A DNA stretch of 64,000 bases from Natrialba aegyptia DSM 13077 (GTDB lineage Archaea; Halobacteriota; Halobacteria; Halobacteriales; Natrialbaceae), in contig NZ_AOIP01000053.1 in NCBI RefSeq assembly GCF_000337535.1, forward strand, positions 1-64,000, written 5' to 3'. This document shows, in pieces, positions 16,435-24,779 of this stretch. Made by a program: the position numbers and the translations under genes. The notes under the pieces are model-generated. The model had not been told where the DNA came from, ran no database searches, and worked only from the letters and a program-made list of their open reading frames with translations. Numbering within the stretch: the stretch's first letter is position 1; every line of letters begins with the position of its first letter.

Positions 16435-16554
16435 TCACTCGTATTCGAACGCGCGGGCCGTCCCCCGTTCGAGGTGGTAGACGGTGTGGCAGTGGAACAG
16501 CCAGTCGCCAGGATCGCCCGCCAAGAAGTCGAAGGTCAACCGCCCCGCGGGAAT
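16435..16554 (-). pseudogene. C-terminal fragment of a multicopper oxidase
   Basis: The minus frame reads IPAGRLTFDFLAGDPG then WLFHCHTVYHLERG and stops after AFEYE. HCHxxYHLERG is the C-terminal copper-binding signature of multicopper oxidases and copper nitrite reductases (HCH ligating T2/T3 copper). The rest of the roughly 400-500 residue enzyme is missing: upstream lies the end of an intact methyltransferase gene. This is therefore a remnant left by deletion or rearrangement. Confidence 0.75.
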
Positions 16555-16564
16555 GCGAGTCCGA

Positions 16565-17122
16565 TTACTCGAGCGTCGCGATGAGCAGGAACGTCTCGGG
16601 TCGAACGGCCTCGTGTTCGATAGTGAATCCGGCATCGCGGAGGGCAGCTGTCGCCTCGTCGGCGCTGTACCGTTCGTCGACTGGCGGCCCGTCCTCGCCG
16701 GAGCCGGTCGCCGCCCAGTCGATGATCACGAGTCGGCCGTCCGGAGCGAGGACCCGCCGGATCTCGGCGATCGCCTCGTCGCTCGCGAACTCGTGGTAGG
16801 TCATCGTCGAGAACACGGCGTCGAGTGCGTCGTCGAACGGCAGGTCACTCACGTCGCTGGTCACGAGGTCGACGTTCTCCGGGACGCCCTTCTCACGGTA
16901 GTACTCGTGCATCTCCTCCTGAACGTCGACCGCGAAGACCTCGCCGGCGTGGGGCGCGACGTCGTCGGTGAAGAAGCCGGTCCCGCTGCCCAGGTCGGCG
17001 ACGGTGTCGTTCGGCGAGAGCGACAGCGCCCACAGCAGTTCCTCGGCCGAGACGAACCGGTATCGCTGCCCGGCGTCCTCTAACTTGTCCGCTCGCTCGG
17101 CATCGAACGTGTGGTATCCCAT
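16565..17122 (-). CDS. Class I SAM-dependent methyltransferase
   Basis: A 185-residue protein with the SAM motif VADLGSGTGFFTDD near residue 42, the acidic strand end AVDVQEEM, and a UbiE/Menaquinone-type post-I region (DLPFDDALDAVFSTMTYHEF). Small molecule methylation is expected, substrate unknown. It starts 2 nt after the stop of the DUF302 gene and so forms an operon with it. A second DUF302 gene at 26095 is also beside a methyltransferase. Downstream it abuts the multicopper oxidase remnant. Confidence 0.88.
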   Translation of the reverse strand: MGYHTFDAERADKLEDAGQRYRFVSAEELLWALSLSPNDTVADLGSGTGFFTDDVAPHAGEVFAVDVQEEMHEYYREKGVPENVDLVTSDVSDLPFDDALDAVFSTMTYHEFASDEAIAEIRRVLAPDGRLVIIDWAATGSGEDGPPVDERYSADEATAALRDAGFTIEHEAVRPETFLLIATLE

Positions 17123-17124
17123 GG

Positions 17125-17562
17125 TTACAGTTCCTCGAAGGCGGTATCGACGAGTTCGCCGGTCTCGGCGACGATCTCCGCCATCTCGTCGTCGTCCGGT
17201 GCCATCCCGACGAGCCGTGCGATCCGCATGATCGAGACGTGGTAGACGCGCTGTCGACCGGGTTCCTCCTCCCAGACGACGACGTTACACGGGAACAGCG
17301 CGCCGAGTTTCCCGTCAGTAGCCTCGAGGGCTCGGTCAGCGACCGCCGGGTTACACGCGCCGAGTACGTAGTAGGGGTCGCGGTCGGCGTCGACTTTCTC
17401 GTTAAGCAGGTCCGAGGGAGAGAACTCGACGGGGACGCCGAATCCGGCGTCGGTGAACACCTCGCGAACGTGTTCGATCGCCTTCTCGTGGTCCATCTCG
17501 AGGGTCGTCTGTTTCGCACCGATATCGTTAGGATCGATCTTCGCGGGATCGATAGGTAGCAT
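17125..17562 (-). CDS. DUF302 protein, copy 1
   Basis: A 145-residue cytosolic protein. The DUF302 core is visible as EHVREVFTDAGFGVP, the segment YYVLGACNPAVADRAL, and LGALFPCNVVVWEE, with two conserved Cys in GACNP and PCNVV. DUF302 proteins are common next to sulfur-oxidation and sulfide-stress genes, but no biochemical role is settled; the conserved Cys could carry persulfide or metal. First gene of an operon with the downstream methyltransferase. The product resembles that of 26095-26478. Confidence 0.85.
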   Translation of the reverse strand: MLPIDPAKIDPNDIGAKQTTLEMDHEKAIEHVREVFTDAGFGVPVEFSPSDLLNEKVDADRDPYYVLGACNPAVADRALEATDGKLGALFPCNVVVWEEEPGRQRVYHVSIMRIARLVGMAPDDDEMAEIVAETGELVDTAFEEL

Positions 17563-17678
17563 TGTTCGTGAGTAGTATTGGGACGCATACGAAAGTCACT
17601 TCGGATCTCACCGTTACCGTTTCGCCGACTCGGAAAATCGGCCGAACACATAACCGTCTCGTTTACGGAAATTCACCC

Positions 17679-17891
17679 ATGGATTCGGACGCTGCCTCTC
17701 GACGGTCGCTCCTGGGCGTCGCGGGGCTTGCGAGTCTCTGCTGCGTCGGACCTGGAACGATGGCGGTCACCGGTGGTACTACCGTCGGACTGGTCGCAGG
17801 TCTCGTAGAGGGACTCGTCGTACTCACCGTGCTCGGTATCCTCGCGCTGTTGTTCCAACTGCGGTCCGGCTGCTCGGCTTGCGATACGTGA
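17679..17891 (+). CDS. Small membrane protein with CC and C-terminal CSAC
   Basis: A 70-residue protein with two hydrophobic helices. The first holds LASLCCVGPGTMAVTGG, with a vicinal Cys pair followed by Gly-Pro like the metal-binding helix of MerT-type proteins; the C-terminus ends in SGCSACDT. Candidates are heavy-metal uptake or thiol relay. The ATG at 17679 gives MDSDAASRRSLLG. It is divergent from the DUF302 operon and followed by 200 nt before the flavoprotein gene. Family assignment is uncertain. Confidence 0.65.
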   Translation: MDSDAASRRSLLGVAGLASLCCVGPGTMAVTGGTTVGLVAGLVEGLVVLTVLGILALLFQLRSGCSACDT

Positions 17892-18037
17892 CTGCGCTAG
17901 ACGGCCGTGGAGAACGTTCCGTCCGTCGTGTCGCCAGTCGACAACGACGCGAGGAACTGGCTGTATCGAGTTCGGCGAAACACGTCGAATAGCGTTTGTT
18001 GTCGGCCGGCGAAGCGTTCTTCATGGCCGTTTTTGAA

Positions 18038-18070
18038 TGTGCAATATTGGGAATTGTAAGAAATACTTTA
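18038..18070 (+). promoter_or_regulatory. Promoter region of the CoA-disulfide-reductase-like gene
   Basis: A TATA-like TACTTTA (18064-18070) lies about 29 nt upstream of the ATG at 18096, the spacing of a leaderless transcript. The octamer TGTGCAAT (18038-18045) lies upstream of it; the same octamer occurs upstream of the thioredoxin promoter at 27419-27426. Confidence 0.5.
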
Positions 18071-18095
18071 GGCGAGAGCGTGCCAATCTACACGT

Positions 18096-19442
18096 ATGAC
18101 CGATACGTTCGTCATCATCGGCGGTGACGCCGCGGGAATGAGCGCCGCGAGCAAGGCGAAACGCGAGGACCCGGACCGGAACGTGATCGTCTTCGAGAAG
18201 GGCGAGTGGGTGTCCTACGCCGCCTGTGGGATGCCCTACTACGTCAAAGGCGAGGTCGACGAACTAGACGATCTCGTAGCCGTAACGCCCGAAGAGTTCA
18301 GAGAAGAGCGCGACGTCGACCTGCGTACGGGCGCAGAGGTTGTCGACATCGACCGTGAGGCGAACCTGGTGACGGTCGAGACCGACGACGAAACGTACGA
18401 ACAGCCCTACGACGACCTGCTCGTCGCGACCGGCGCGAGCGCGATCAAACCGCCGTTCGAAGGGCTCGACCTCGAGGGTGTATTCACCATTCACGACATG
18501 GACGAAGCCGACGCCATCGAGGACTACGTCACTGCCCACGGACCCGAGACGGCCGCGATCGTCGGCGGGGGCTACGTCGGCATCGAGATGGCCGAGGCGC
18601 TGTCGGCCCGCGGAATCGACGTGCACCTCTACGAAATGCTGCCTCACGTCCTCCAGCCGTTCGGCGAGGCCGTCGCCGAGGTCGTCGAGGATCACCTCCG
18701 CGAGCAGGGGATCGAACTGCACCTCGAGACCCCTGTGTCGGGCTTCGACGGCGCTGATCGGGTCGAAACCGTCGAACTCGAGGACGGGACCGTCGACGCC
18801 GACGTCGCGATCGTCGGCGTCGGCGTCGCGCCCAACACCGACCTCGCCGAGGAGGCCGGAATCGAACTCGGACCGACCGAAGCCATCGAGACCGACGAGT
18901 ACGGGCGTACGAACGACGAGAACGTCTACGCGGCAGGTGACTGCGCCGAGGCAACTAACGTCGTGACCGGCGAACCGGATCACGTCCCGCTGGCGCTGAC
19001 CGCCAACCGCGCGGGCCGGGCGATTGGACAGACCGTCACCGGCGATCCCACGCCGACCGGCGGTACCGCCGGAACCGCGATCGTGAAGGCGTTCGACCTC
19101 GGGGCCGCTCGGACCGGTATCATCGACGAAGACCGAGCGCACGAGGCTGGGTTCGATCCCGTTTCCGTGACGGTTTCGGCGTCGACCCGCGCTCACTACT
19201 ATCCCGACGGCGCGGAACTCACCGTCACGCTGGTCGCCGACCGCGAGAGCGGGAAGCTGCTCGGCGGCACCGTCGTCGGCCGCGAGGGTGCGAAGCGCAT
19301 CGACACGGTCGCGACGGCGCTGACGAGCGGAATGACCGTCTCCGAACTGCAGAACGCGGACCTGGCGTACGCGCCGCCCTTCAGCCCCGTCTGGGATCCG
19401 ATCCTCACGGCGGCGAAAGTCCTCTCGGGGAAACTCGAGTGA
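18096..19442 (+). CDS. CoA-disulfide reductase / persulfide reductase-like flavoprotein
   Basis: A 448-residue FAD protein. The N-terminal GGDAAGMSAASKAKR binds FAD; the single active cysteine is C44 in SYAACGMPYY, as in CoA-disulfide reductase, NADH oxidase and polysulfide/persulfide reductase (Npsr). GGGYVGIEMAEAL binds NAD(P)H, NVYAAGDCAEA closes the second FAD site, and the C-terminal dimerisation domain carries YAPPFSPVWDPI. It lacks a fused rhodanese domain, but a rhodanese is encoded at 24780. Probable role is reduction of CoA disulfide or persulfides with NAD(P)H. The M20 peptidase gene follows within 6 nt. Confidence 0.9.
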   Translation: MTDTFVIIGGDAAGMSAASKAKREDPDRNVIVFEKGEWVSYAACGMPYYVKGEVDELDDLVAVTPEEFREERDVDLRTGAEVVDIDREANLVTVETDDETYEQPYDDLLVATGASAIKPPFEGLDLEGVFTIHDMDEADAIEDYVTAHGPETAAIVGGGYVGIEMAEALSARGIDVHLYEMLPHVLQPFGEAVAEVVEDHLREQGIELHLETPVSGFDGADRVETVELEDGTVDADVAIVGVGVAPNTDLAEEAGIELGPTEAIETDEYGRTNDENVYAAGDCAEATNVVTGEPDHVPLALTANRAGRAIGQTVTGDPTPTGGTAGTAIVKAFDLGAARTGIIDEDRAHEAGFDPVSVTVSASTRAHYYPDGAELTVTLVADRESGKLLGGTVVGREGAKRIDTVATALTSGMTVSELQNADLAYAPPFSPVWDPILTAAKVLSGKLE

Positions 19443-19447
19443 CGGCG

Positions 19448-20740
19448 ATGACCGACGAACTCGAGACCTACGTCGCCGATCACCGCGCGGACCTGATCGA
19501 CCTCGCGCTCGAGCTGTTGGCGATCGATACCGCGAACCCGCCGGGCGACACGCGCGAGATCGTCTCGCTGCTCGAGGAGTCCCTGTCGCAGCTCCCGGTC
19601 GACGTCGAGCGGTTCGCGGTCGATCCCGCGAAGCCGAACCTCCTCGTGACGCTGCCGGGCGCGAGCGACCGAACGCTGCTGTACAACGGGCACCTCGATA
19701 CGGTGCCGTTCGACCGCGACGCCTGGTTGCACGATCCCCTCGGCGAGCGCGTCGACAACCGGGTCTACGGGCGCGGCGCGACGGACATGAAGGGTGCGAT
19801 CGCCGCGATGCTGTTCGCAATCCGCGCGTTCACTGAGACCGACACCGAACCGCCCGTCGACCTCGCGTTCGCGTTCGTCAGCGATGAGGAGGTCGGCGGC
19901 GCAGGGCTCCCCGCGTTGCTCGAGGCCGACCGGCTCGACGCCGACGCCTGCGTCATCGGCGAGCCGACCTGCGAGAGCGACCGCCACTCCGTAACGGTCG
20001 CCGATCGGGGCAGCATCTGGCTGACACTCGAGGCGACTGGCGAGAGCGCGCACGGCTCGCGGCCGGTACTGGGCGAAAACGCGATCGACCGGCTCTACGA
20101 CGCAGTCACGACGCTACGAGAACGGTTCGGCGTGCGGCGGCTCGAACTCGAACCCGCGCTCGAGCCGGTCGTCGACGAATCGATCGCGTTCTACGAGCCG
20201 ATGATGGGCGCCGAGACCGCCCGCGAACTGTTCGAAACGCCGACGATCAACCTCGGCGTCCTCGAGGGCGGGGACGCGATCAATAGCGTTCCGCGGGCCG
20301 CCCGGGCGGAGATCGATATTCGATTGACCGCCAGCGTCCGGACATCCGACATCCTCTCAGAGATCCGAGAGTGTGTCGCCGACTGCGAGGGAATCACAGT
20401 CGCCGACGTCTCCTGGAGCGTCGGCACTGCCGAACCGATCGACAGTCCGCTCGTCGAGGCCGTCGCCTCGAGCGCCGAAGCAACGACCAGCGAACGGGTG
20501 TACCGCCGGAGCGCGACCGGCGGTGGCGACGCGAAGAAACTTCGCAACGCCGGCGTCCCGACAGTGGAGTTCGCGCTCGGGACGGATACCGTGCACGCGG
20601 TCGACGAGTACACGACCGTCAACGCGCTCGTCGGAAACGCGACGGTGTACGCGCGCCTGCCCGAAGTATGGGCGTCCGCAGTCGACGGGACGGGTCCGTC
20701 CGATCCCCATGCCTCAGCGTGGGATTCGGGAAACGCTTAA
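19448..20740 (+). CDS. M20-family metallopeptidase (ArgE/DapE/ACY1-like)
   Basis: A 430-residue cytosolic dimetal hydrolase. Motifs are GHLDTVPFD (metal His and Asp), GRGATDMKG (bridging Asp), SDEEVGG (catalytic Glu pair) and the dimerisation domain around ESAHGSRP; the last metal ligand lies near TDTVHAVDEYTTV. Substrates of the family include N-acyl amino acids, succinyl-diaminopimelate and dipeptides; gamma-glutamyl or cysteinyl conjugates would fit the thiol context but this is inference. The ATG at 19448 is preferred to a GTG at 19439 that overlaps the preceding stop. Probably co-transcribed with the upstream flavoprotein. Confidence 0.88.
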   Translation: MTDELETYVADHRADLIDLALELLAIDTANPPGDTREIVSLLEESLSQLPVDVERFAVDPAKPNLLVTLPGASDRTLLYNGHLDTVPFDRDAWLHDPLGERVDNRVYGRGATDMKGAIAAMLFAIRAFTETDTEPPVDLAFAFVSDEEVGGAGLPALLEADRLDADACVIGEPTCESDRHSVTVADRGSIWLTLEATGESAHGSRPVLGENAIDRLYDAVTTLRERFGVRRLELEPALEPVVDESIAFYEPMMGAETARELFETPTINLGVLEGGDAINSVPRAARAEIDIRLTASVRTSDILSEIRECVADCEGITVADVSWSVGTAEPIDSPLVEAVASSAEATTSERVYRRSATGGGDAKKLRNAGVPTVEFALGTDTVHAVDEYTTVNALVGNATVYARLPEVWASAVDGTGPSDPHASAWDSGNA

Positions 20741-20759
20741 CCCACGATAGTTCTTATTT

Positions 20760-20978
20760 GTGGGTATAAAGCACAATATTGGATGGAGAGATCAGATCGC
20801 CCGCGCGGTCGGCGGTGCGGGACTGGCTGCCATCGCTATTGCAGCGCTCAGCGGCGCGCTTGATGTCGGAACAACGCTCAGTGCCGTCACGCTGATGATT
20901 GGGGGCATCCTCCTCGGGACAGCGCTGACTCAAACCTGCCTCCTGTACCGAATTCTGGGATTCGACACTGCCGCATAA
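20760..20978 (+). CDS. YgaP-like (DUF2892) small membrane protein
   Basis: A 72-residue protein with two helices. The N-terminus KHNIGWRDQIARAVGG and the later CLLYRILGFDT are the signature of the DUF2892/YgaP transmembrane domain, which in bacterial YgaP is fused to a rhodanese. Here it is a separate gene with GTG start, and a rhodanese fusion occurs 4 kb downstream. A role in membrane-linked sulfane-sulfur or thiocyanate handling is plausible. It precedes the broken methyltransferase gene by 7 nt and is likely co-transcribed with it. Confidence 0.75.
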   Translation: MGIKHNIGWRDQIARAVGGAGLAAIAIAALSGALDVGTTLSAVTLMIGGILLGTALTQTCLLYRILGFDTAA

Positions 20979-20985
20979 CCGAACC

Positions 20986-21615
20986 ATGGATACAGAACGA
21001 TTCCAGAACACGGGACAACCCGATTGGGACTGGTGGGGAAGACTGTGGCCGACGCCGGGGGCGACACTCCGCCGCCTGGGAATCACCCCTGATCAGACGG
21101 TCGCGGAGGTCGCCTGCGGGAACGGCTACTTCGCGCTTCCCGCGGCCCAGATCACGGATCCCAACCCAGTCTACGCGCTTGACCTTGAGGAATCCCTACT
21201 CGAGGAGTGTACCCACCTCGCCGAGCGACAAGAGATAGAGAACGTCGTCCCCATTCACGGCGACGCGTGACGGATGTCTCAGTTACTCCCGGAGCGAGTC
21301 GACGTCGTCCTGGTCGCGAACACGTTCCACGGCATCGATGACAAACGGGCGTTCGTCGAGGAAGCAGCAGAATCACTCCGACTGGGCGGGCGATTCGTCG
21401 TCGTTAACTGGTACGATCGGCCGTGCGAGACGACCACCGTCGCGGGTGAGCCGCGGGGACCGCCGACCGACCTTCGGTTGTCGCCCGACGACGCAGCGGC
21501 CGCCGTGCTAGAGTGCGAGACGTTTTCCCTCAAGGAGCGGATCGAACTTCCGCCCTATCACTACGGGCTGCTGTTCGAACGAACGACGAGTGATTCGCCG
21601 GACGACGATAGATAA
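20986..21615 (+). pseudogene. SAM methyltransferase interrupted by an in-frame TGA
   Basis: Two parts read in the same frame. The first (94 residues) has the SAM motif VAEVACGNGYFALPA and ends ...VVPIHGDA at a TGA (21268-21270). The second resumes within one codon with MSQLLPERVDVVLVANTFHGI, the expected next strand of the fold, and runs to 21615. An intact protein would be 209 residues. A single C-to-T change (CGA to TGA) explains the interruption. Either the gene is a pseudogene, the base is a sequencing error, or the stop is read through. It belongs with the YgaP-like and aminotransferase genes. Confidence 0.8.
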
Positions 21616-21716
21616 CTGTTATCCGTCGACCGGTAGCGAAATTCGCGTTCGGCCGCTCGGGACAGTATTTCATAGTATACCCAAGATTATTACCATCTGA
21701 TTCCGTAGGAAGAGGT

Positions 21717-22873
21717 ATGAAGCCGAGCACGACGATGACGCCGACCGAACTCAGGGCGGATATCCCCGCCTTACAGAAAGGGGCCTATCTCAACTTCGGC
21801 GCTCACGGTCCCAGTCCGAAATACGTCGTCGACGCCGCCGACGAGTTCGTCCGCGAGCACGAGTACGAGTCGCCGGTCGGGGACCACCCCTACGAGACGG
21901 CGTTTCGAGCCTTCGACCGCACTCGAGAGCGAGTCGCGTCGTTCGTCGGCTCCGACCCGGACGAAATAGCGCTCACCGAAAGCACGACGGCCGGGATCAA
22001 CGCCGTCGCCAACGCGATCGACTGGCAGCCCGGCGACGTCGTCGTGCGGACGGACCTCGAGCACCCCGCCGGAATCCTCCCGTGGCAACGCCTCGAGCGA
22101 GAAGACGTCGAGGTCCGAGTCGTCGAGACCGAAGCTGGTCGCGTCGATCTCGAGCGCTTCGCCGAGGCCGTCTCGGATGCCAGACTCGTCTGCTTCAGCG
22201 CGGTCACGTGGACCCGCGGGACGCGGCTGCCGGTGACGGAACTGGTCGATATCGCCCACGACGCGGGTGCGCTCGCGCTCGTCGACGCCGTGCAGGTCCC
22301 CGGACAACTACCAATGAACGTCGCGGAGTGGGGTGCTGATGCGGTCGCTGCTGCCGGCCATAAGTGGCTACTCGGGCTGTGGGGCGGCGGCTTCCTCTAC
22401 GTCGACCGTGACGTCGCTGAGGGTTTCGATCCGCGAACGGTCGGCTATCGAAGCGTCGAGACGCCATCCGACGATCCCTACAAGTACGCAGCCGGCGCAC
22501 GTCGGTTCGAAGTTGGGTCAGCGAACCCGGCACCCCACGTCGCGCTCCGGGAAGCAATCAACGTGATCGATGAAGTCGGGATCGACCGGATCGAAGACCG
22601 CGTCCGCCGTCTCGCCGGTCGACTAGTAGACGGTGTCCCCGCTGACCGTCTTCTCAGCCCCTCAGTGCCGGAGTCGGGGCTCGTGACCATCGATGTTGAC
22701 GATCCGGCGACGACGGTCGAACGGCTGGCTGCCGACGGGATCGTCGTCGAGCACTGCCATCTCCGACCGCCGTTCGAGCGTCCGTCCACGCAGTCAATAC
22801 TGCAAACGACATCGATCGACTGCTCGACGGACTGGAGCAAGAGTGGGAATCGCGGGAGCACAATGCAGGGTAA
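21717..22873 (+). pseudogene. Class V (cysteine desulfurase/lyase-like) aminotransferase with a C-terminal frameshift
   Basis: A PLP enzyme of fold type I: NFGAHGPSPKYV at the N-terminus, TESTTAGINAVANAI, the Asp loop LALVDAVQVPG and the PLP lysine in AAGHKWLLG. No catalytic Cys loop of SufS/IscS type is evident, so a cysteine or cysteine-sulfoxide lyase is equally possible. Near 22748 the frame changes: the expected C-terminus (VRALPSPTAVRASVHAVNT...) reads in another frame to a TAA at 22871-22873, which one missing C after GTCGTC would restore. In the given sequence the frame runs on to 22904 with an unrelated tail. A frame-disrupting mutation or sequencing error; the gene lies 43 nt upstream of SoxB-like copy 2. 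Confidence 0.8.
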
Positions 22874-22915
22874 CGACTTGAGTACATGCTCTCGTAGGAC
22901 GTGAAAGAGCATCGC

Positions 22916-24709
22916 ATGGATCTCGACACGGAATACATGGAGGAGTGGAAACGGCTCGACGGATCGGACGCGGCTGACCGCGATCAGGGACAAGCACCGG
23001 ATGTGGTCTGTCTCCACGTCAGCGACCTTCACGGCCAGCTCGTTCCCGAATATCACGTCTACTACGATAATCCCGAATCGAACCCCGATTTCGACTTCGG
23101 TGGCGACGACCGGATCCTCCGGCGCGGCGGCGGGATCCCGCTGTTGGCCGGCAAACTCAAAGAGATCCGCTCGGCTACCGATGAGACGCTTACGCTGATG
23201 AGCGGCGACACGTTCCACGGCACCGCGGTGACGACGTACACGAAGGGCAGGGCGATGCTAGAGCCGATAGCCGAGCACGTCGATCCGGACGTGTACGTTC
23301 CGGGGAACTGGGACTTCGGGAACGAGGCCGCCGAGGACGGGAACCTGCGGGACCTGATGGACGAACTCGAGGCGCAGGTGTTAGCGAACAACCTCTACGG
23401 GCCAGATGCGGACGGGTTGCTGTTCGACCCCTACACGATTGAACGTGCGAACGGCGTCGACGTCGGAATCGTCGGGATGACGAACGTCTACGTCGACCGT
23501 ATGGCGCCGGCGTTCCATGAGGGAAAGTACCGGTTCGGAAAACACCCAGCGTTGCTCGAGGAAGCCGCAGAATCCGTACGCAACGAGGGTGCCGATGTCG
23601 TCCTCGCGGTCACCGAGATCGGACTGCCGTGGGCCGTCCAAGCGGCGAAGGACATCGAGAGTATCGATGTTCTGTTCAGTGCGCATACTCACGAGTACAC
23701 TCACGATCCGATCCTGATCGATAAGACGGAGACGCTCGTCGTCGAATCAGGAACGGGCGACGGACTCGGCCGCGTGGACCTCCACATCGATGACGACGGC
23801 GTCGCATTTCGCCACATCCTCTATTGTCTCGCCGAAGACCACGACTACACATCCGACCCGGCACCGGTGGCCGAACGGACGGTTGCGGATATTCGATCGC
23901 CGTTCTTCGACGACGAAACTTCCTACGAGCGAGGAGACGGAACCCTCGAGCGGCCGCTGGACACAGTCGTCGGGAGGACGGAGGGGTCACTCGATCGACA
24001 ATCGTTCCTCGAGAGCGACTGGAACGCGCTGTTCGCCGACGCACTACGAACGTACTTCGGCACCGAATTAGCGGTCACCCACGGCTTCCGTTACGGTCCG
24101 GCAGTTCCCGCCGGCAAGATAACGCTTGAGCACCTATATCAAGCGTTTCCGATGACCGCACCAGTGGCCCGCGGCGAGGCGTACGGTCAGCAACTGCTGA
24201 ACCACATGGAGGCGTTCCTCACTGACAACTTCACACCGTACGTTTACGAGCAAGAGGACGGTCGTGTCCGGAACTACTCTTCGAACGTGGAGGTGATCAT
24301 CGATCCGACCGCGAAACGCGAACGCAGACTCGTCGGTCTCGTCGTCGACGGAGAACCGGTCGATCCCGAAGCGCACTACTCGATTGCGACGTTTACCCGC
24401 CCCGGTGATCCCGAACGGGATCTCGGAAACTGTGGCTTCCCGTTCCAAGATATCGACATTGAAGACGGCGTCGTTCCGGTTGACGTTGTCGTCGACTACC
24501 TCAAGGACTACTCGCCGATCGATTATGAGGAGACGACGCTCGTCCAGACGCCCGACAACGGCGGATGGGTCCAGAATACGCCCGCTGACGGACCGTACCC
24601 GTACGTCCAACCGGGAGTTGATTACGCCGGCGGAGATGAGTACTGCGAGACGCGGTTAATCCCAACCGGGACCCGCTTCCCCGAGAGCGGACGAAATCCG
24701 TACCGGTAG
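22916..24709 (+). CDS. SoxB/5'-nucleotidase-like metallophosphoesterase, copy 2
   Basis: A 597-residue paralogue of the protein at 10550-12334, collinear over its whole length. It keeps SDLHGQL, SGDTFHG, GNWDFGNE, SAHTHEYTH, FPMTAPVARGEAYGQQL and NYSSNVEVIIDP. The start MDLDTEYMEEW at 22916 matches copy 1; an upstream ATG would add five residues. It is flanked by a class V aminotransferase and a rhodanese-MBL fusion, a stronger sulfur context than copy 1. Hydrolysis of a sulfur-bound group (thiosulfohydrolase-like) is the favoured role; a cytosolic 5'-nucleotidase or sugar phosphatase remains possible. Confidence 0.8.
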   Translation: MDLDTEYMEEWKRLDGSDAADRDQGQAPDVVCLHVSDLHGQLVPEYHVYYDNPESNPDFDFGGDDRILRRGGGIPLLAGKLKEIRSATDETLTLMSGDTFHGTAVTTYTKGRAMLEPIAEHVDPDVYVPGNWDFGNEAAEDGNLRDLMDELEAQVLANNLYGPDADGLLFDPYTIERANGVDVGIVGMTNVYVDRMAPAFHEGKYRFGKHPALLEEAAESVRNEGADVVLAVTEIGLPWAVQAAKDIESIDVLFSAHTHEYTHDPILIDKTETLVVESGTGDGLGRVDLHIDDDGVAFRHILYCLAEDHDYTSDPAPVAERTVADIRSPFFDDETSYERGDGTLERPLDTVVGRTEGSLDRQSFLESDWNALFADALRTYFGTELAVTHGFRYGPAVPAGKITLEHLYQAFPMTAPVARGEAYGQQLLNHMEAFLTDNFTPYVYEQEDGRVRNYSSNVEVIIDPTAKRERRLVGLVVDGEPVDPEAHYSIATFTRPGDPERDLGNCGFPFQDIDIEDGVVPVDVVVDYLKDYSPIDYEETTLVQTPDNGGWVQNTPADGPYPYVQPGVDYAGGDEYCETRLIPTGTRFPESGRNPYR

Positions 24710-24779
24710 CCGAGGATGCCTATGCAGGGATGAGAACTATCGGCGGCCTCGCACCAGATAGTATTGTAAGGTGATTCCA

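Noticed and set aside
20764..20778. GCACAATATT resembling the TGTGCAAT element
   Set aside because: It lies within the start of the YgaP-like coding sequence (encoding KHNI), so similarity is probably chance.
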